Assembly (NCBI GenBank): GCA_036346225.1
Contig: JARFIW010001366.1
Location: 496,001-560,000, forward strand
Origin: Platerodrilus igneus
Lineage: Eukaryota > Arthropoda > Insecta > Coleoptera > Lycidae
Length of the DNA stretch: 64,000 nucleotides
Direction: 5' to 3'
Every line of letters begins with the position of its first letter. Within the stretch, counting starts at the first letter, position 1. The translations under genes and the position numbers were made by a program. The notes beneath the pieces are model-generated. The model was not told the DNA's origin, made no database searches, and saw only the letters and a list, made by a program, of their open reading frames with translations. Positions 22,689-32,140 of the stretch are shown here, one piece after another.

Positions 22689-24560
22689 TAATAGAAGATA
22701 TAAAAAACAACCCCGGTATACTACCAATAAAATTAGGCAGTATGGAAAACACAACCGGCTATTGGACATTCGCACAAAAATTCGACTTAACAGAATTAAA
22801 ACAAGAATTTCAAACAATCACAGAAAATTATTACCGATTAAAACAATCAATGGACACAGCAATGTTCGGAAAAGAATACGCAATAGAAATAATGAATTAC
22901 AACAGTATAATAGAAAGCATTTTAAAAAACATAGAAGATAAACTTAATAAATTAATACCCAACGAACAAACTACGAGACGAAAAAGAGGACTTAATTAAC
23001 CGATTAGGTAACATAATAAAATCTATCACAGGCAATTTAGATAACCAAGACGCTGAACGTTATGACAACGCAATACAACAATTAATTGAGAATCAAAACG
23101 ACATAAAAACCATAATCAGCAATCAACTACCACTAACCCAATCAACAATTATAAAATTCAACGAAACATTGAGAAAGCTAGTAAGAAACCTAGAAAATAT
23201 AGCCAACAGAATACAAACCCTTGAAACTAACATGCAAAATACCATGTTAGGTATGCGAGATTTAATTAGATTTAATACAATATTCACTCAAATAATATCA
23301 ATCTTCACGTTAATCCAACAAATTTTAGCTACATTAGCAAACAACGTAACATATGCAAAATTAAGTACAATACACTCTAGCATCATAGAAAACTGATTTG
23401 TTAAAAGTATTATTAAGAATTAAATGATTTATAACTAACAGTAAATTACCTTTTGACGTAATAGAATCAAACGTTTTAATATTTGAAAAGGCTACGTAAA
23501 GAATAACGAAATAACATTTTTAATAGAAATCCCAATAGTAGAAAGTAACATTTATAATTATTGTTACGTCATCATCGAACATTTATTGGAATTGGTGACA
23601 ATAAATACTTTGTGCGTGCATCCTACAGTTTTCAGTGAAACATTTTATATACCGACAGTGGAAGTGCGTGAACACAGTCGCATTCGAACCCTTGCAGAAG
23701 ACGGTTGTATGAGAACTTTTGAAAAGCGACACCGACACCAATCGTGCGTGTTTTTGGTTGTCCGGCGAAAGCTTTTGTGTGTGAACGTTTATTGCCCACA
23801 GCGGCACAGGATAAAAGGTATTTATACCCTTTATTAAGTAGTTTGGTGTAGTTGTTTTTTAGTTATTACAAAACCGCTCCACCGCTATTGTTATTGCTAC
23901 AAAAAGCAATTGGTCCTTCCCTATAATAGCATATTTATATCACCTCATTCACCCCCCCAATTAATCCAATTATTATCATTTATCTGCTTTTCGAATAAAA
24001 ATTAGTAACATGTATCAAGTTACCATACCCAAAACCAAATTCCTAGCCTTAAATGAACTAAGATATGGTTATACAAACGAAAAATGTCGACGTATCACCA
24101 GATCAATATTTATGCCAATCATTGACAACAAGAACTATTCAAGAAAACAGCCCTTGCGAAGTACAATTACTAAAATTTTCAAATCATTACGAAAACTGTG
24201 AAGCAAAACCCGTACAAATCAGCGACATGAAAATTCAAAAAGTTACCGAAAACATCAAAAGTAATAGCAAACGGACATTGCAAGCAAGTCGAGAGTAATC
24301 TAGCATTAAACGGAAGCAATTTAGTCACCCTCAAAAAAGATTACTATTTAAAAGTAAAAAACGAAATAATCAGAGTTTATCAAGACCTTACAGTAACCAA
24401 GAAATTCGCAAATTTACCGGAATTACAATTCAAGATAAGACAACCAGAAGATGAAAAAATTATCAAGAAACCCATGCAGCTATAACATCTAGACCTAGAC
24501 GAACTCAACCACGCCATGAAATTAATGGAAGACTATCAGAACACTTAAGTGAATTAAAAG
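22689..24560 (+). pseudogene. env: env-like gene of remnant F, interrupted
   Basis: The surface part begins around 22690 and is clearest at 22742-22999 (GYWTFAQKFDLTELK), ending in the furin-like RRKRG site before a stop. The transmembrane part continues in other frames at 23000-23400 and 23400-23561. It resumes after the inserted solo LTR at 23974 and runs to about 24560. It closely parallels the env of element B at 7845-9568. Several stops and frame changes, plus the insertion, make it non-functional. Confidence 0.75.
23562..23968. repeat. Solo LTR with 5-bp target duplication (unknown family)
   Basis: A 407-bp segment starting TGTTACGTCATC and ending AATTAATCCA splits the env of remnant F. 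The env of element B has no sequence here. It is flanked by ATTAT on both sides (23557-23561 and 23969-23973). TG...CA ends with a 5-bp duplication indicate an LTR retrotransposon. It contains a short frame (23586-23837) that I regard as chance. The family is not otherwise present in the window. Confidence 0.8.
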
Positions 24561-24799
24561 TGCCCAAGTTACACTATAACAATGTAAGCGTTTGGACAAT
24601 TTTATTAATCATTAACTGTTTTTTCTAATTATATATGTATTTTACAAGATGCATCTTAAAGGAAACAGTTTTAGATTTAAGGAAACAAAAAGAAACAAAG
24701 AAACAATAAGTGTACCCTTAGAAACAATGAATTCTAAATAATAAACTTCATGAATTTAAAAATTAAGCAAAACCTTAATTTTTCATTTACGTCGGGAGA

Positions 24800-25264
24800 A
24801 GTTATGCATCCCCCAATTTATGTATGTATTATAAAATAGAAGTACTAGGAAATTATTAGAAACCATTAAGAAATTAATAAGTCGAGTACAACAATGTAAC
24901 TCAATGATAGATATAAAAAGGTTAATAACAGTTCATGAGAACGAATGCAATACAATGTATTTCAGACGATAGTGATACTGCAGGTGGCAGGTAACAGACG
25001 GTTAAGATACCGCGATTATCTAGAAAGCAAGATTGTTACAACGTATTAATAATTAGAATTAACAATAAACGGACAACATATATACCCCGGAAGCCCCAGA
25101 CTAGTCAGTCAGTCTAAGTATTTCCGCTTTAACATTGCAGTTTGCTTAAACTACTCAAAATATTAAATTCAATTGTTATTTAAATTTCAACTTAGAGTAT
25201 TTTAAACCAGTTTGTCAAAATTTAATTGTAATTTCTGTTTAAGTAAATAAATCTTGTTACGAAG
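24800..25264 (+). repeat. 3' LTR of remnant F
   Basis: Begins AGTTATGCATCCCCC after a purine-rich GTCGGGAGA and ends near TTGTTACGAAG. It contains a TATATA-like element at about 25079 and CAGTCAGT about 30 bp later. It is homologous to the LTR at 9634-10160 but clearly diverged, so B and F were separate insertions. Confidence 0.75.
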
Positions 25265-25705
25265 AATTGGAAAAAGTTGTTGAATGATGTAAAGGGTTTG
25301 TAAATGGAGGATCCAAAGTAGGAGTAAATAATGTATTGTGTTGATTAGCGAAAATTTATCTAAAAAAGTTTCTTGTGAATATGGCAAGCTATTAATTTGT
25401 AACATATTGAGAAGGACATAGGCATTACAAATAATGTCACTATGAACGGATATTGACCATAGTAAAAATTTTGAAACCTTCATTCTGTCACCTGATTACA
25501 TTATGCAAATTAGAGTCACCTAATACAGAATATATACCGGAGAAATGTTCTATGCTAGTTGAATGATTTTTGTAAGCTACAGATTTCGAAAACGGGGGAA
25601 TGTGACCACTACCAATAACCACAGTTGTGGCATTATGGAGTTTAACCTTAACATACATTTTCTCATTAGAATTACAAATTGCAGAAATAATAGTAGATAA
25701 TATAT
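25265..25705 (-). pseudogene. LINE endonuclease fragment
   Basis: A minus-strand frame shows IPPFSKSVAYKNH, then SIEHFSGIYSVLGDSNLH. The pattern I-P-P-Y/F-S ... G-D-F-N-L is the core of the apurinic-type endonuclease domain of jockey-like LINEs. The key GDFN is GDSN here. The fragment is cut on the right by LTR 25706 and on the left by the LTR of remnant F. Moderate confidence because only one domain piece is visible. Confidence 0.55.
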
Positions 25706-26240
25706 TGTTACGAACTATTAGGCAACCCGTCAAACACGCAAGTTGCATAATCGAAGTGTATTCTACAGAAGTCTTGAACATTCCGGCAAACACCAAACAA
25801 TGAATTATAAGTTAATTTTAGGGTATATATAAGATCGTTGATGAGTGTACATTAGTCAGTCTACATCCAAATGAGGTATATAAATCATCTCGCTTATAGT
25901 TAGTCGGTCATTTCGCTTTGAAAGTCCTATAGTAAATATAAATATATGTTATGTGAACGTGCATATTGTACCGCCAGCTTGTACATAAATAGACAAAAAG
26001 GGTAATAAATAAATTATAGTAGTATTAGTGTTGTTAAAAAGGCTCATGGTTAAGGATTTAGTTTGTGAGATACTAGTGCTTGTAAGTAGCATTAGTGTGA
26101 TATTGCTTCATTGTTAATTGGACTGAAAACATCTATAAATAAGGCATATACTATTAATTAGACTTGCGAATAGTGAGTAATAAAGACTTTTGTTATTACT
26201 TGTTTCAAATTGGTGAACGCCTTAACAGTAGCCCGCAACA
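25706..26240 (+). repeat. 5' LTR of element D
   Basis: Starts TGTTACGAACTATTAGGC and ends CAGTAGCCCGCAACA. The ends form a short inverted repeat (TGTT...AACA). It is 535 bp and homologous to the solo LTR in the BEL gag. It holds TATATAAG near 25831 and AATAAAGAC near 26180. Confidence 0.88.
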
Positions 26241-26241
26241 C

Positions 26242-26256
26242 TGGTGTCAGACTGTT
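26242..26256 (+). other. Primer-binding site of element D
   Basis: TGGTGTCAGACTG begins two bases after the LTR end. A TGGTGTCAGA sequence in this place is a common primer-binding site in Gypsy elements. It confirms the LTR boundary and the plus orientation. Confidence 0.6.
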
Positions 26257-26369
26257 AGGTGTATAGTGACTAATTAAAGAAAAAGAGAAAAACACAAGTC
26301 TAAAGACATTTGAGTAGTTCGTATATTCCAGTTACAAGAAGCCAAAGTAAAATAGACGCAGTAACTATA

Positions 26370-27538
26370 ATGAATTTCATAAAGGATTTTAAATCCGGTA
26401 TAGAAGAAAAGTTGGCTAAACTAGAAGTGACAATTATTAAAAATGCAGAGAAAATGGAAGAAAAGTCAAGGAAAACTGCTGAAAAATAGAAGAATGGTTA
26501 AGTAAAAATGCTGAAAAATGGAATAAAAGTTAAGTGAAAATGCTGCAAAAATGGAAGAAAAATTGAATGAGAATGCAGCTACGAAAGAACAAAGATTAAT
26601 GGAAAGCTCCATTGCATTGAAAGAAGATTTCACTGAACAGGTAAAAACAATTGAGCAAAAGTTGGACAGTAAATTGGTAAAAATGCAAGAAGATGTGATG
26701 AAGCTGCAAGAAGAAATGATTTCACTAACAACTCGGCCACTTGAATTAGCAAACCAAGTTTTAAATCGGAACATTCCAGAAATAACAAGCATGGAAGGAA
26801 GCGAGTCAATACCGTCAAAATTTAGAGTGAAATCGCCCACGTTTGATGGTAAAACACCTTGGTCGACATATTTGAAACAATTTGAAACAGCTGCAATAGC
26901 CAACGGTTGTTGCGCCAAAGATAAGGTTATCTCCTTAATAGTAGCCCTACGGGGAGCTCTTAACATCTTACAAACGATTCCCGATCACCAGCAAAATAAT
27001 TACGGCCTCTTAACATCGAAGCTTGAGATGAGATATGGAGACGCTCACCTTGAACAGGCACAACAAGCGCAAGTTATAAAACCGCTCGCAAAAGACAAAT
27101 GAAAGCCTGCAAGAATTTGAAGCTGACATTGCCAGATTAGTTAGATAAGTATACCCAGCGGCACCAGATAGCTTCCTCGAACAACTGGCTGTTCAAACAT
27201 TTGTGGATGGCGTTAAAGATGGCGAAATACAGCAACCGCTAATATTAGCACGGTCAAAAATGTTAGATGACAAATGAATCATTCGCTTGAATTGGGAGCA
27301 GCTAAGCAGATATCACACAGAGTGGGTCACAAAGTTCAGTCTGCCTTAGAAGAACCAAGTCAATCGCAGAACAGCATAGAAAAAATAATCGATCGTGTGG
27401 CGGAAAGGCTGGAAAGACAACGACCGAGGAGATAGGGTTTGCAATGCTGAAGCTGCGGTAAAGTTGTCATAAACAGAGACGCCGTATTCAACCAAAAAAA
27501 CAACCGGTTGAGCAGCAAAAGCAAGTCGACGCATTGTA
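26370..27538 (+). pseudogene. Gypsy gag with coiled-coil start (element D)
   Basis: ATG 26370 opens a Gag whose first 130 codons are a lysine- and glutamate-rich coiled coil with repeats of a MEEKL-N-AEK type unit, broken by stops near 26487 and 26535. The capsid part is intact from 26551: SPTFDGKTPWSTYLKQFE, LIVALRGALNIL and LEMRYGD. The frame stops at 27100, and the remaining capsid (LQEFEADIARLVR, AVQTFVDGVKDGE) is read in other frames. A zinc knuckle near 27441-27480 is degraded, with a stop replacing the residue after its first Cys. The sequence from 27333 onward is shared with the second block at 48054. Confidence 0.8.
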
Positions 27539-27945
27539 GTGCCCCGGAGATTATCATCCGTGTTGCATCGTCTGGACTGCATTTATTTTGATGGTATAAT
27601 TAATAGTAGGGGTGTTCGATTACTCGTGGATACAGGAGCGACAAGGACTATTGTGAGACCATATTTGACTGGTCGTGAAAAAGTGCTACCTGCATCGGTA
27701 TATTTTCGAACGGCAAGTGATGATAGAATTTCTACCGATACAGAGACTGCTGCAACGTTGGGAATTAGAGACAAACTAATTAATCATCGGGTGTTGGTAG
27801 CTGTAATTACAGAAAAAGTTATCTTGGAAATTGATCTCATGAAAGAATATGGGTTCATGTGAACATGTAAAAAAATGTGCTTTGAATAAATGATGAAAAG
27901 ATTCCATTTCAATGGAAGATTGTTTCTCATAAACGCTCCACGGAA
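27539..27945 (+). pseudogene. Retropepsin-type protease (element D), copy 1
   Basis: The frame 27539-27862 has VRLLVDTGATRTIVRP, with an intact D-T-G-A active-site loop, then VYFRTASDDRIS and ILEIDLMKEYGFM. The usual I-L-G-x-D ending has lost its Gly here. A stop follows, but sequence like the Gypsy protease-RT linker (INDEKIPFQW) continues in another frame to about 27930. RT never follows; Polinton DNA does. The second copy is at 48265-48588. Confidence 0.75.
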
Positions 27946-27999
27946 ATATGGTACTTCTAATTGCTTAACAAACTCTATTAATTCTACATTGCTTAGTGC

Positions 28000-28830
28000 T
28001 CAATTCGGTAAAATCAAGTTACGTTCCTTTGGGGTTTTGCAGGGGCTAAAAAAACCAAAACCTTTCTTATAAGGTTTGAAGTACATGCCGTTTCCGACTG
28101 CAATGTCCTGCATTGCCTTGTCATGACGTTGTTTTTCCGCTAGTTGTTCCTTAGCTATTTTAATATCTGAAACGGCTTTTGCAACAGCAGCTGCACCTCC
28201 GGTAAGAGTACCAAGGGCGCTTAGGCCTGCAAAAATTGGTATTAGTGGTAGAAAACCACCTGTTTTAGGAATTGATATAATACGACCTGATTTAGTATGC
28301 TTCTTTTGTTTTGCTATATTGGCGGCTTTAATTGCTATGTTGATTGCATCCAAAATATTAGATCCTTTAGTCCTATTTAAAGCTGTACGTGCTTGTTTGA
28401 TGATACTTGTAATACCTAGCGTACTTCTTACTTTACTTTTCTTTATCAGTTTTTTTATTTTATTTTTATTTTTTTGTTTTCAGTGATGCGCAGGCATCCT
28501 TACCAAGTTTTACTTTAGCTTTCATTGCGGTAGCTACTCTAAATGCTGCTGATTTTTCACCTAAAGACGAGTCACCAGAATTTAGTCTTTCTGTAGCTAA
28601 CTGAGCTAACTTTGAGTCTGCTTGATGGCGTTTAGATAGATCCTTTTCTTTGGAGTATGCAATATCGTGCTCCTTACAAGCCTCGTCTAACTTGTTTATT
28701 CCATTGTCTCCCCGAGCTAACCGTTTGATTAGTTTTGTAACGGGATCGCAAAATTTGTAAACCGGAATATGCGCTTCAAATGGTAAATTGTTAATTACAG
28801 TATTTAACAGTCCGTTCTCAGTAGTTTAGA
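28000..28830 (-). pseudogene. Phospholipase A2-like Polinton protein, copy 1
   Basis: Stops at 28000. The C-terminal half is open from 28353 back to the stop and contains SIPKTGGFLPL, a hydrophobic Gly/Ala-rich stretch (FAGLSALGTLTGGAAAVA) and a tail ending near YFKPYKKGFG. Upstream, after a one-base T-run expansion near 28470 that shifts the frame, the minus strand continues with a PLA2-like domain whose His-Asp motif reads DEACKEHDIAY. Copy 2 (48726-49547) lacks this shift. Proteins with this architecture are known from Polintons and related viruses and resemble the PLA2 domain of parvovirus capsids; a role in membrane passage is inferred. The gene faces the other way from the ATPase at 28973. 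Confidence 0.75.
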
Positions 28831-28972
28831 AGTATTAAAGGTAATCATTAGCGGACAACTGTCCTCTCGAACTGTGCAGTAAATAAATTATTGTGAAATA
28901 ATGATTCTTTATATACTCGCCGTTCTTATATATAATTCCACTTCTACACAATCAAATTTAGTACTTGCAAAC

Positions 28973-29655
28973 ATGCGTGTTGTGAAACAATCAACATCTT
29001 TAACCATAAACAATGATGACATTGACGTGCAACCCTTAACTAAAAACATAGCGTTCTTCTGCCTTCATCTATTCGATGTCTAGTTGTTGGTCCATCAAAT
29101 TGCGGTAAAACCAACGTTATGATTGGGTTGATAGAACATCATAATGGTTTAAAGTTTGAAAACGTATATGTTTATTCTAAATCACTTTATCAACCAAAGT
29201 ATCAATACCTTCAAAGTTTACTGCGACCAATAAAAGGGATCAAATATTATACATTTTCCAGTTCTGATAATATTATATCACCATCAGATGCTCAAAATAA
29301 TTCTATATTTGTTTTTGATGATGTAGCTTGCGATAAACAAGGTATCATTAGGGAATACTTTAGTATGGGGCGTCATAAGCAACTAGACAGTTTTTACCTT
29401 TGTCAAAATTATACTCGTATTCCTAAGCACTTACTACGCGATAATGCTAATCTTTTAGTTTTATTTAACCAAGATGATTTATACTTAAAACACATATATG
29501 ACGATCACATCAATGCCGACATGAAGTATGATAAATTCCGTGAAATATGTGGTGCTTGTTAGAAAGTCAAATACGGTTTCTTAGTTGTAGCCAAGGATAG
29601 TGATCCAGTTCCAGGAAAATACCGAATAGGTTTTGATCACTTCATACGTATTTAA
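28973..29655 (+). pseudogene. Polinton A32-like packaging ATPase, copy 1
   Basis: ATG 28973 opens MRVVKQSTSL. A frameshift near 29050 moves into the frame with the Walker A loop VVGPSNCGKTN (about 29083-29120). Then come VYVYSKSLYQPKYQYL, the Walker B block SIFVFDDVACD (about 29310), EYFSMGRHKQ and CQNYTRIPKHLLRDNANLL. The stop at 29560 replaces a codon in the middle of the conserved end, which continues in frame (KYGFLVVAKDSD) to 29655. Length and motifs match the Polinton genome-packaging ATPase of the FtsK-HerA type. The frameshift and stop mark a pseudogene. Its neighbours are the divergent PLA2-like gene and the basic protein. Confidence 0.88.
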
Positions 29656-29719
29656 ACCTTGAGATACGCAAGTATCGTTAGTATCCAAGAATTTTTAATT
29701 ACAATAAACTTTTTACGCT

Positions 29720-29995
29720 ATGAACAGGGATGCGCTAAAACTTTAAAGGATGTTAATTAAGAAAAGAAACATTGTAAAAAACAAACTACGCCAGTTAAAA
29801 GATAGTGAAGTCGTCCAAGCGAAATCAGTTTTACCCATAACATCGCGATTAGAAACTATTGCTAATAAACTGGAAGGAAAAAGTGTGGTAAGGAAAGAAA
29901 AATTTAAAAAAGAACTGCGTAAAAAAATTAAACATAAATTGCTAGAAAGGAACGTTGACTATATTGATTCGCCAGCATATACCGAATATAAATGA
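29720..29995 (+). pseudogene. Small Lys/Arg-rich Polinton protein, copy 1
   Basis: ATG 29720 (MNRDALKL) runs into a stop at 29744 caused by CTTTAA where copy 2 has CTTAAA. An in-frame ATG at 29750 keeps the rest open. The product is about 90 residues, highly basic (KKRNIVKNKLRQLK, RKEKFKKELRKKIKHK) and ends at TEYK. It could be a basic core protein or the start of the next gene. A (GAT)n stretch encoding Asp follows at about 30007. The function is not known. Confidence 0.5.
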
Positions 29996-30000
29996 TGCCA

Positions 30001-30715
30001 TAGATAAAGATGATGATGATGATGACAATTAATACGAAACAGAAGTTAATTGAAATGCTCAAGAAGCCCAGCAATATATACAATTCTTTGTCGTTTTACC
30101 TGGTATGACACATTATCTCGAACAACTACATCCGCCACCTCGAGAATATATTTACAATATGTTTAAAGATTTTAAGAACGAATGTGATCATAAATATGGT
30201 GTTAGGAATAACCCTGATTCAAATGGTTTTATGATAGGCAATTTTAATTTCGCGTTGGATGATGAAAATGTACTATTAAATGATTTGAAATATAGAGGTA
30301 CTCCTGGATTAGACGAACTACTGTTTAAAAAATATCCTGTCGGGTACAGACCGCAAGATCTAAAGTCATACCTTGATATTGTGAAAAGAACAAATGCTAA
30401 TAGAAGATATTATTCTGAAACAGAACAAATTCAGGGTATTAGTTCATATAAATACAAAAATATAATATCTGCATTGGGCATACTTCCCCTACGCCTCGTA
30501 GACCTAGAACATTACCCCATAGAAGGCGCCTTGGAGACGGTATGACAATGGAAGTATCAAATAACGTTATAGATTATTTATATTGGAATGATCCTTATGA
30601 ACTTGTTGATAGATTACGGCTTTTAGTTTCAATTCAAACTGCTGGACATACAGGTCACGGCAACGAAATAAATTCGATCATTGATGAATTGCGTGAGGCA
30701 AAAGTAATTAGATGA
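30001..30715 (+). pseudogene. Conserved Polinton protein (GTPGL-type), copy 1
   Basis: The open part 30105-30545 contains PPREYIYNMF, a hairpin-like IGNFNFALDDENVLLND, YRGTPGLDELL and LKSYLDIVKRTNA. A second frame, ATG 30548 to stop 30715, gives WNDPYELVDRLRLLVSIQ and EIINSIIDELREA-like sequence. I recall these blocks together as one uncharacterised protein common in insect Polintons, so a frameshift near 30470-30545 has probably split it. In copy 2 the first frame breaks earlier, at 51188, because of a one-base difference. I do not assign a function. Confidence 0.65.
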
Positions 30716-31175
30716 TATAACAATTGACAAATTTGGAAGGCACTTAAATAACCGTGAAATAGATCTAGGTGAACAGGAATATGAAAAAAATGAAGGTTTT
30801 GAAACCTTAATTGAGTACAAGTTACATATGCTACATTACACGGTAGTAGCAACGTTTTACTCTAGGCCAAACTTCGATGGTTGCAGGACATTCTTTATTT
30901 TCAACATTAAGCATAATTATGATTTTCATTATAAGTAAGCAGTCATTGAGAATATTAAAGGATACCCGCAAGACATTGAAATTCTTATAAACGAAAAATA
31001 TTATGTAATTGCACAGTTACAAGGATTTCTGCTTAGACGTATGGATGTATTCAACCTTCGTAACAGCGGTGCTAGCATAAACAATACCACACTGTTCTTG
31101 ATTTTATATTAAAAGATCCTTTCAAAGCAAGTGGAGCCCACGACATTCAAACGTAGTATTTATTAATTGGATTTA
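30716..31175 (+). pseudogene. Putative Polinton virion protein, copy 1
   Basis: Directly after the previous stop the plus strand reads IDKFGRHLNNREID. After a frame change it shows KLHMLHYTVVATFYSR and FNIKHNYDFHYK, then a stop and YPQDIEILINEK. Polintons often encode a small protein that starts with a KFGRH-type motif in this position, between the GTPGL-type gene and the integrase, and a minor structural role has been suggested. The identity rests on position and weak motifs. Confidence 0.35.
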
Positions 31176-31203
31176 ATAAATCCTGATTAGAAAAAAAAGT
31201 ATT

Positions 31204-32140
31204 ATGATAGTTGCTCGATCAAAAGTGAAAGAGAATATAGTGAACGAAATTCATAAACCAGCAAGAATAAATTTCAAGAGACGCAAAGTGATAGTAAAAT
31301 GTTTAAATGACATTCTTCAGACCGATTTGATTCATATGTTACCATATTCGCAAACAAACAAAGGATTTAAATACATTTTAGTAGTCATTGATTGTTTCTC
31401 CAAATACGTATGGGCTGTACCACTTAAAAGAAAAACAGGTATTGATGTTACTGCTGCAATAAAAACAATTTTAAATAAATTTAAAAACCCGCCAAGAAAT
31501 TTGCAGTCTGATTTTGGTAAAGAATAATAACAAACACTTTCAACCCTTAATACACACATATGGCATAAATCATTATAGCGTTTTTTCTACAAAAAAGCAT
31601 GCATTCTGGAACGTGTAATTAGAACTTTAAAAGAAAAATGTGGTGCTTGTTTAACCAGAACGGTTCTTACAATTGGATAAAACATTTAAGTGATATTGTG
31701 AAACAATACAACTATACAGTTCACCGTACTATCGGAGTGAAACCTGTAGAAGTTGATAAATCAAATGAAAAAACTATTCTTAAATCATTTGCCCGCATCA
31801 AACTTGCAACCAAAATACCAAAATATTCAATTAAAGACAGTGTGAGGATTAGTAAACACAGGGAAGCATTTACGAAAGGTTACACACCAAACTGGTCGAG
31901 TGAAATTTTTAAGAATAAAACGGTAAACGTAACAAATTCGACAACATATATATATTAGAAAATTAAGACGAGAAAGAAATCAAAGGTGCATTTTATGAAA
32001 TGGAGTTGCAAAAGGTTAAACATCCAGGAATTTATCTGGTAGAAAAAGTCCTAAGAAAGAGTAGAAATAAAGTCCTTATAAAATGGTTAGGCTTTTCTAA
32101 CGTACACAACAGCTGGATCTATAAAAATAATGTTTGCTAG
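31204..32140 (+). pseudogene. Polinton integrase with chromodomain, copy 1
   Basis: From ATG 31204 the frame shows PARINFKRRK, TDLIHMLPYS, LVVIDCFSKYVWAVPLK (first catalytic Asp) and LQSDFGKE (second Asp) before a TAA at 31525. The region to 31630, including the Glu block (LERVIRTLK in another frame), is broken. The open part 31638-31958 continues with YNYTVHRTIGVKPVEV. After another break the C-terminus is a chromodomain-like PGIYLVEKVLRK ... VLIKWLGF ... HNSWI, ending in TAG at 32138. Retrovirus-like DDE integrases with a chromodomain are typical of Polintons. Broken in both copies. Confidence 0.85.

Larger units (their letters stand above)
22343..25264 (+). mobile_element. Errantivirus-like remnant F, rearranged
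   Basis: A plus-strand relative of element B. It begins with a piece of env (fusion-peptide region), then the integrase C-terminus, env from its start, and an LTR. The first env piece is out of order and duplicates sequence found again at 22974-23165. Env is further interrupted by a solo LTR of another family at 23562. The element is dead. Confidence 0.75.
25706..27945 (+). mobile_element. Ty3/Gypsy element D, 5' portion
   Basis: LTR 25706-26240, a primer-binding site, gag and protease occur in Gypsy order. RT, RNase H and integrase are absent because Polinton sequence takes over at about 27945. The part from 27333 onward occurs again at 48054. The same family left the solo LTR at 15155-15687. 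Confidence 0.8.
27950..32140 (+). mobile_element. Polinton (Maverick) segment, copy 1
   Basis: Contains a phospholipase A2-like protein gene on the minus strand, then on the plus strand an A32-like packaging ATPase, a small basic protein, a conserved Polinton protein, a putative virion protein and a chromodomain integrase. No DNA polymerase B, protease or major capsid gene was found, and no terminal inverted repeats. It is therefore an internal or truncated Polinton piece. A second copy is at 48670-52862. Confidence 0.85.

Noticed and set aside
23586..23837. 83-codon frame in the inserted LTR
   Set aside because: It lies wholly inside a solo LTR with a perfect target duplication and has no known motif.
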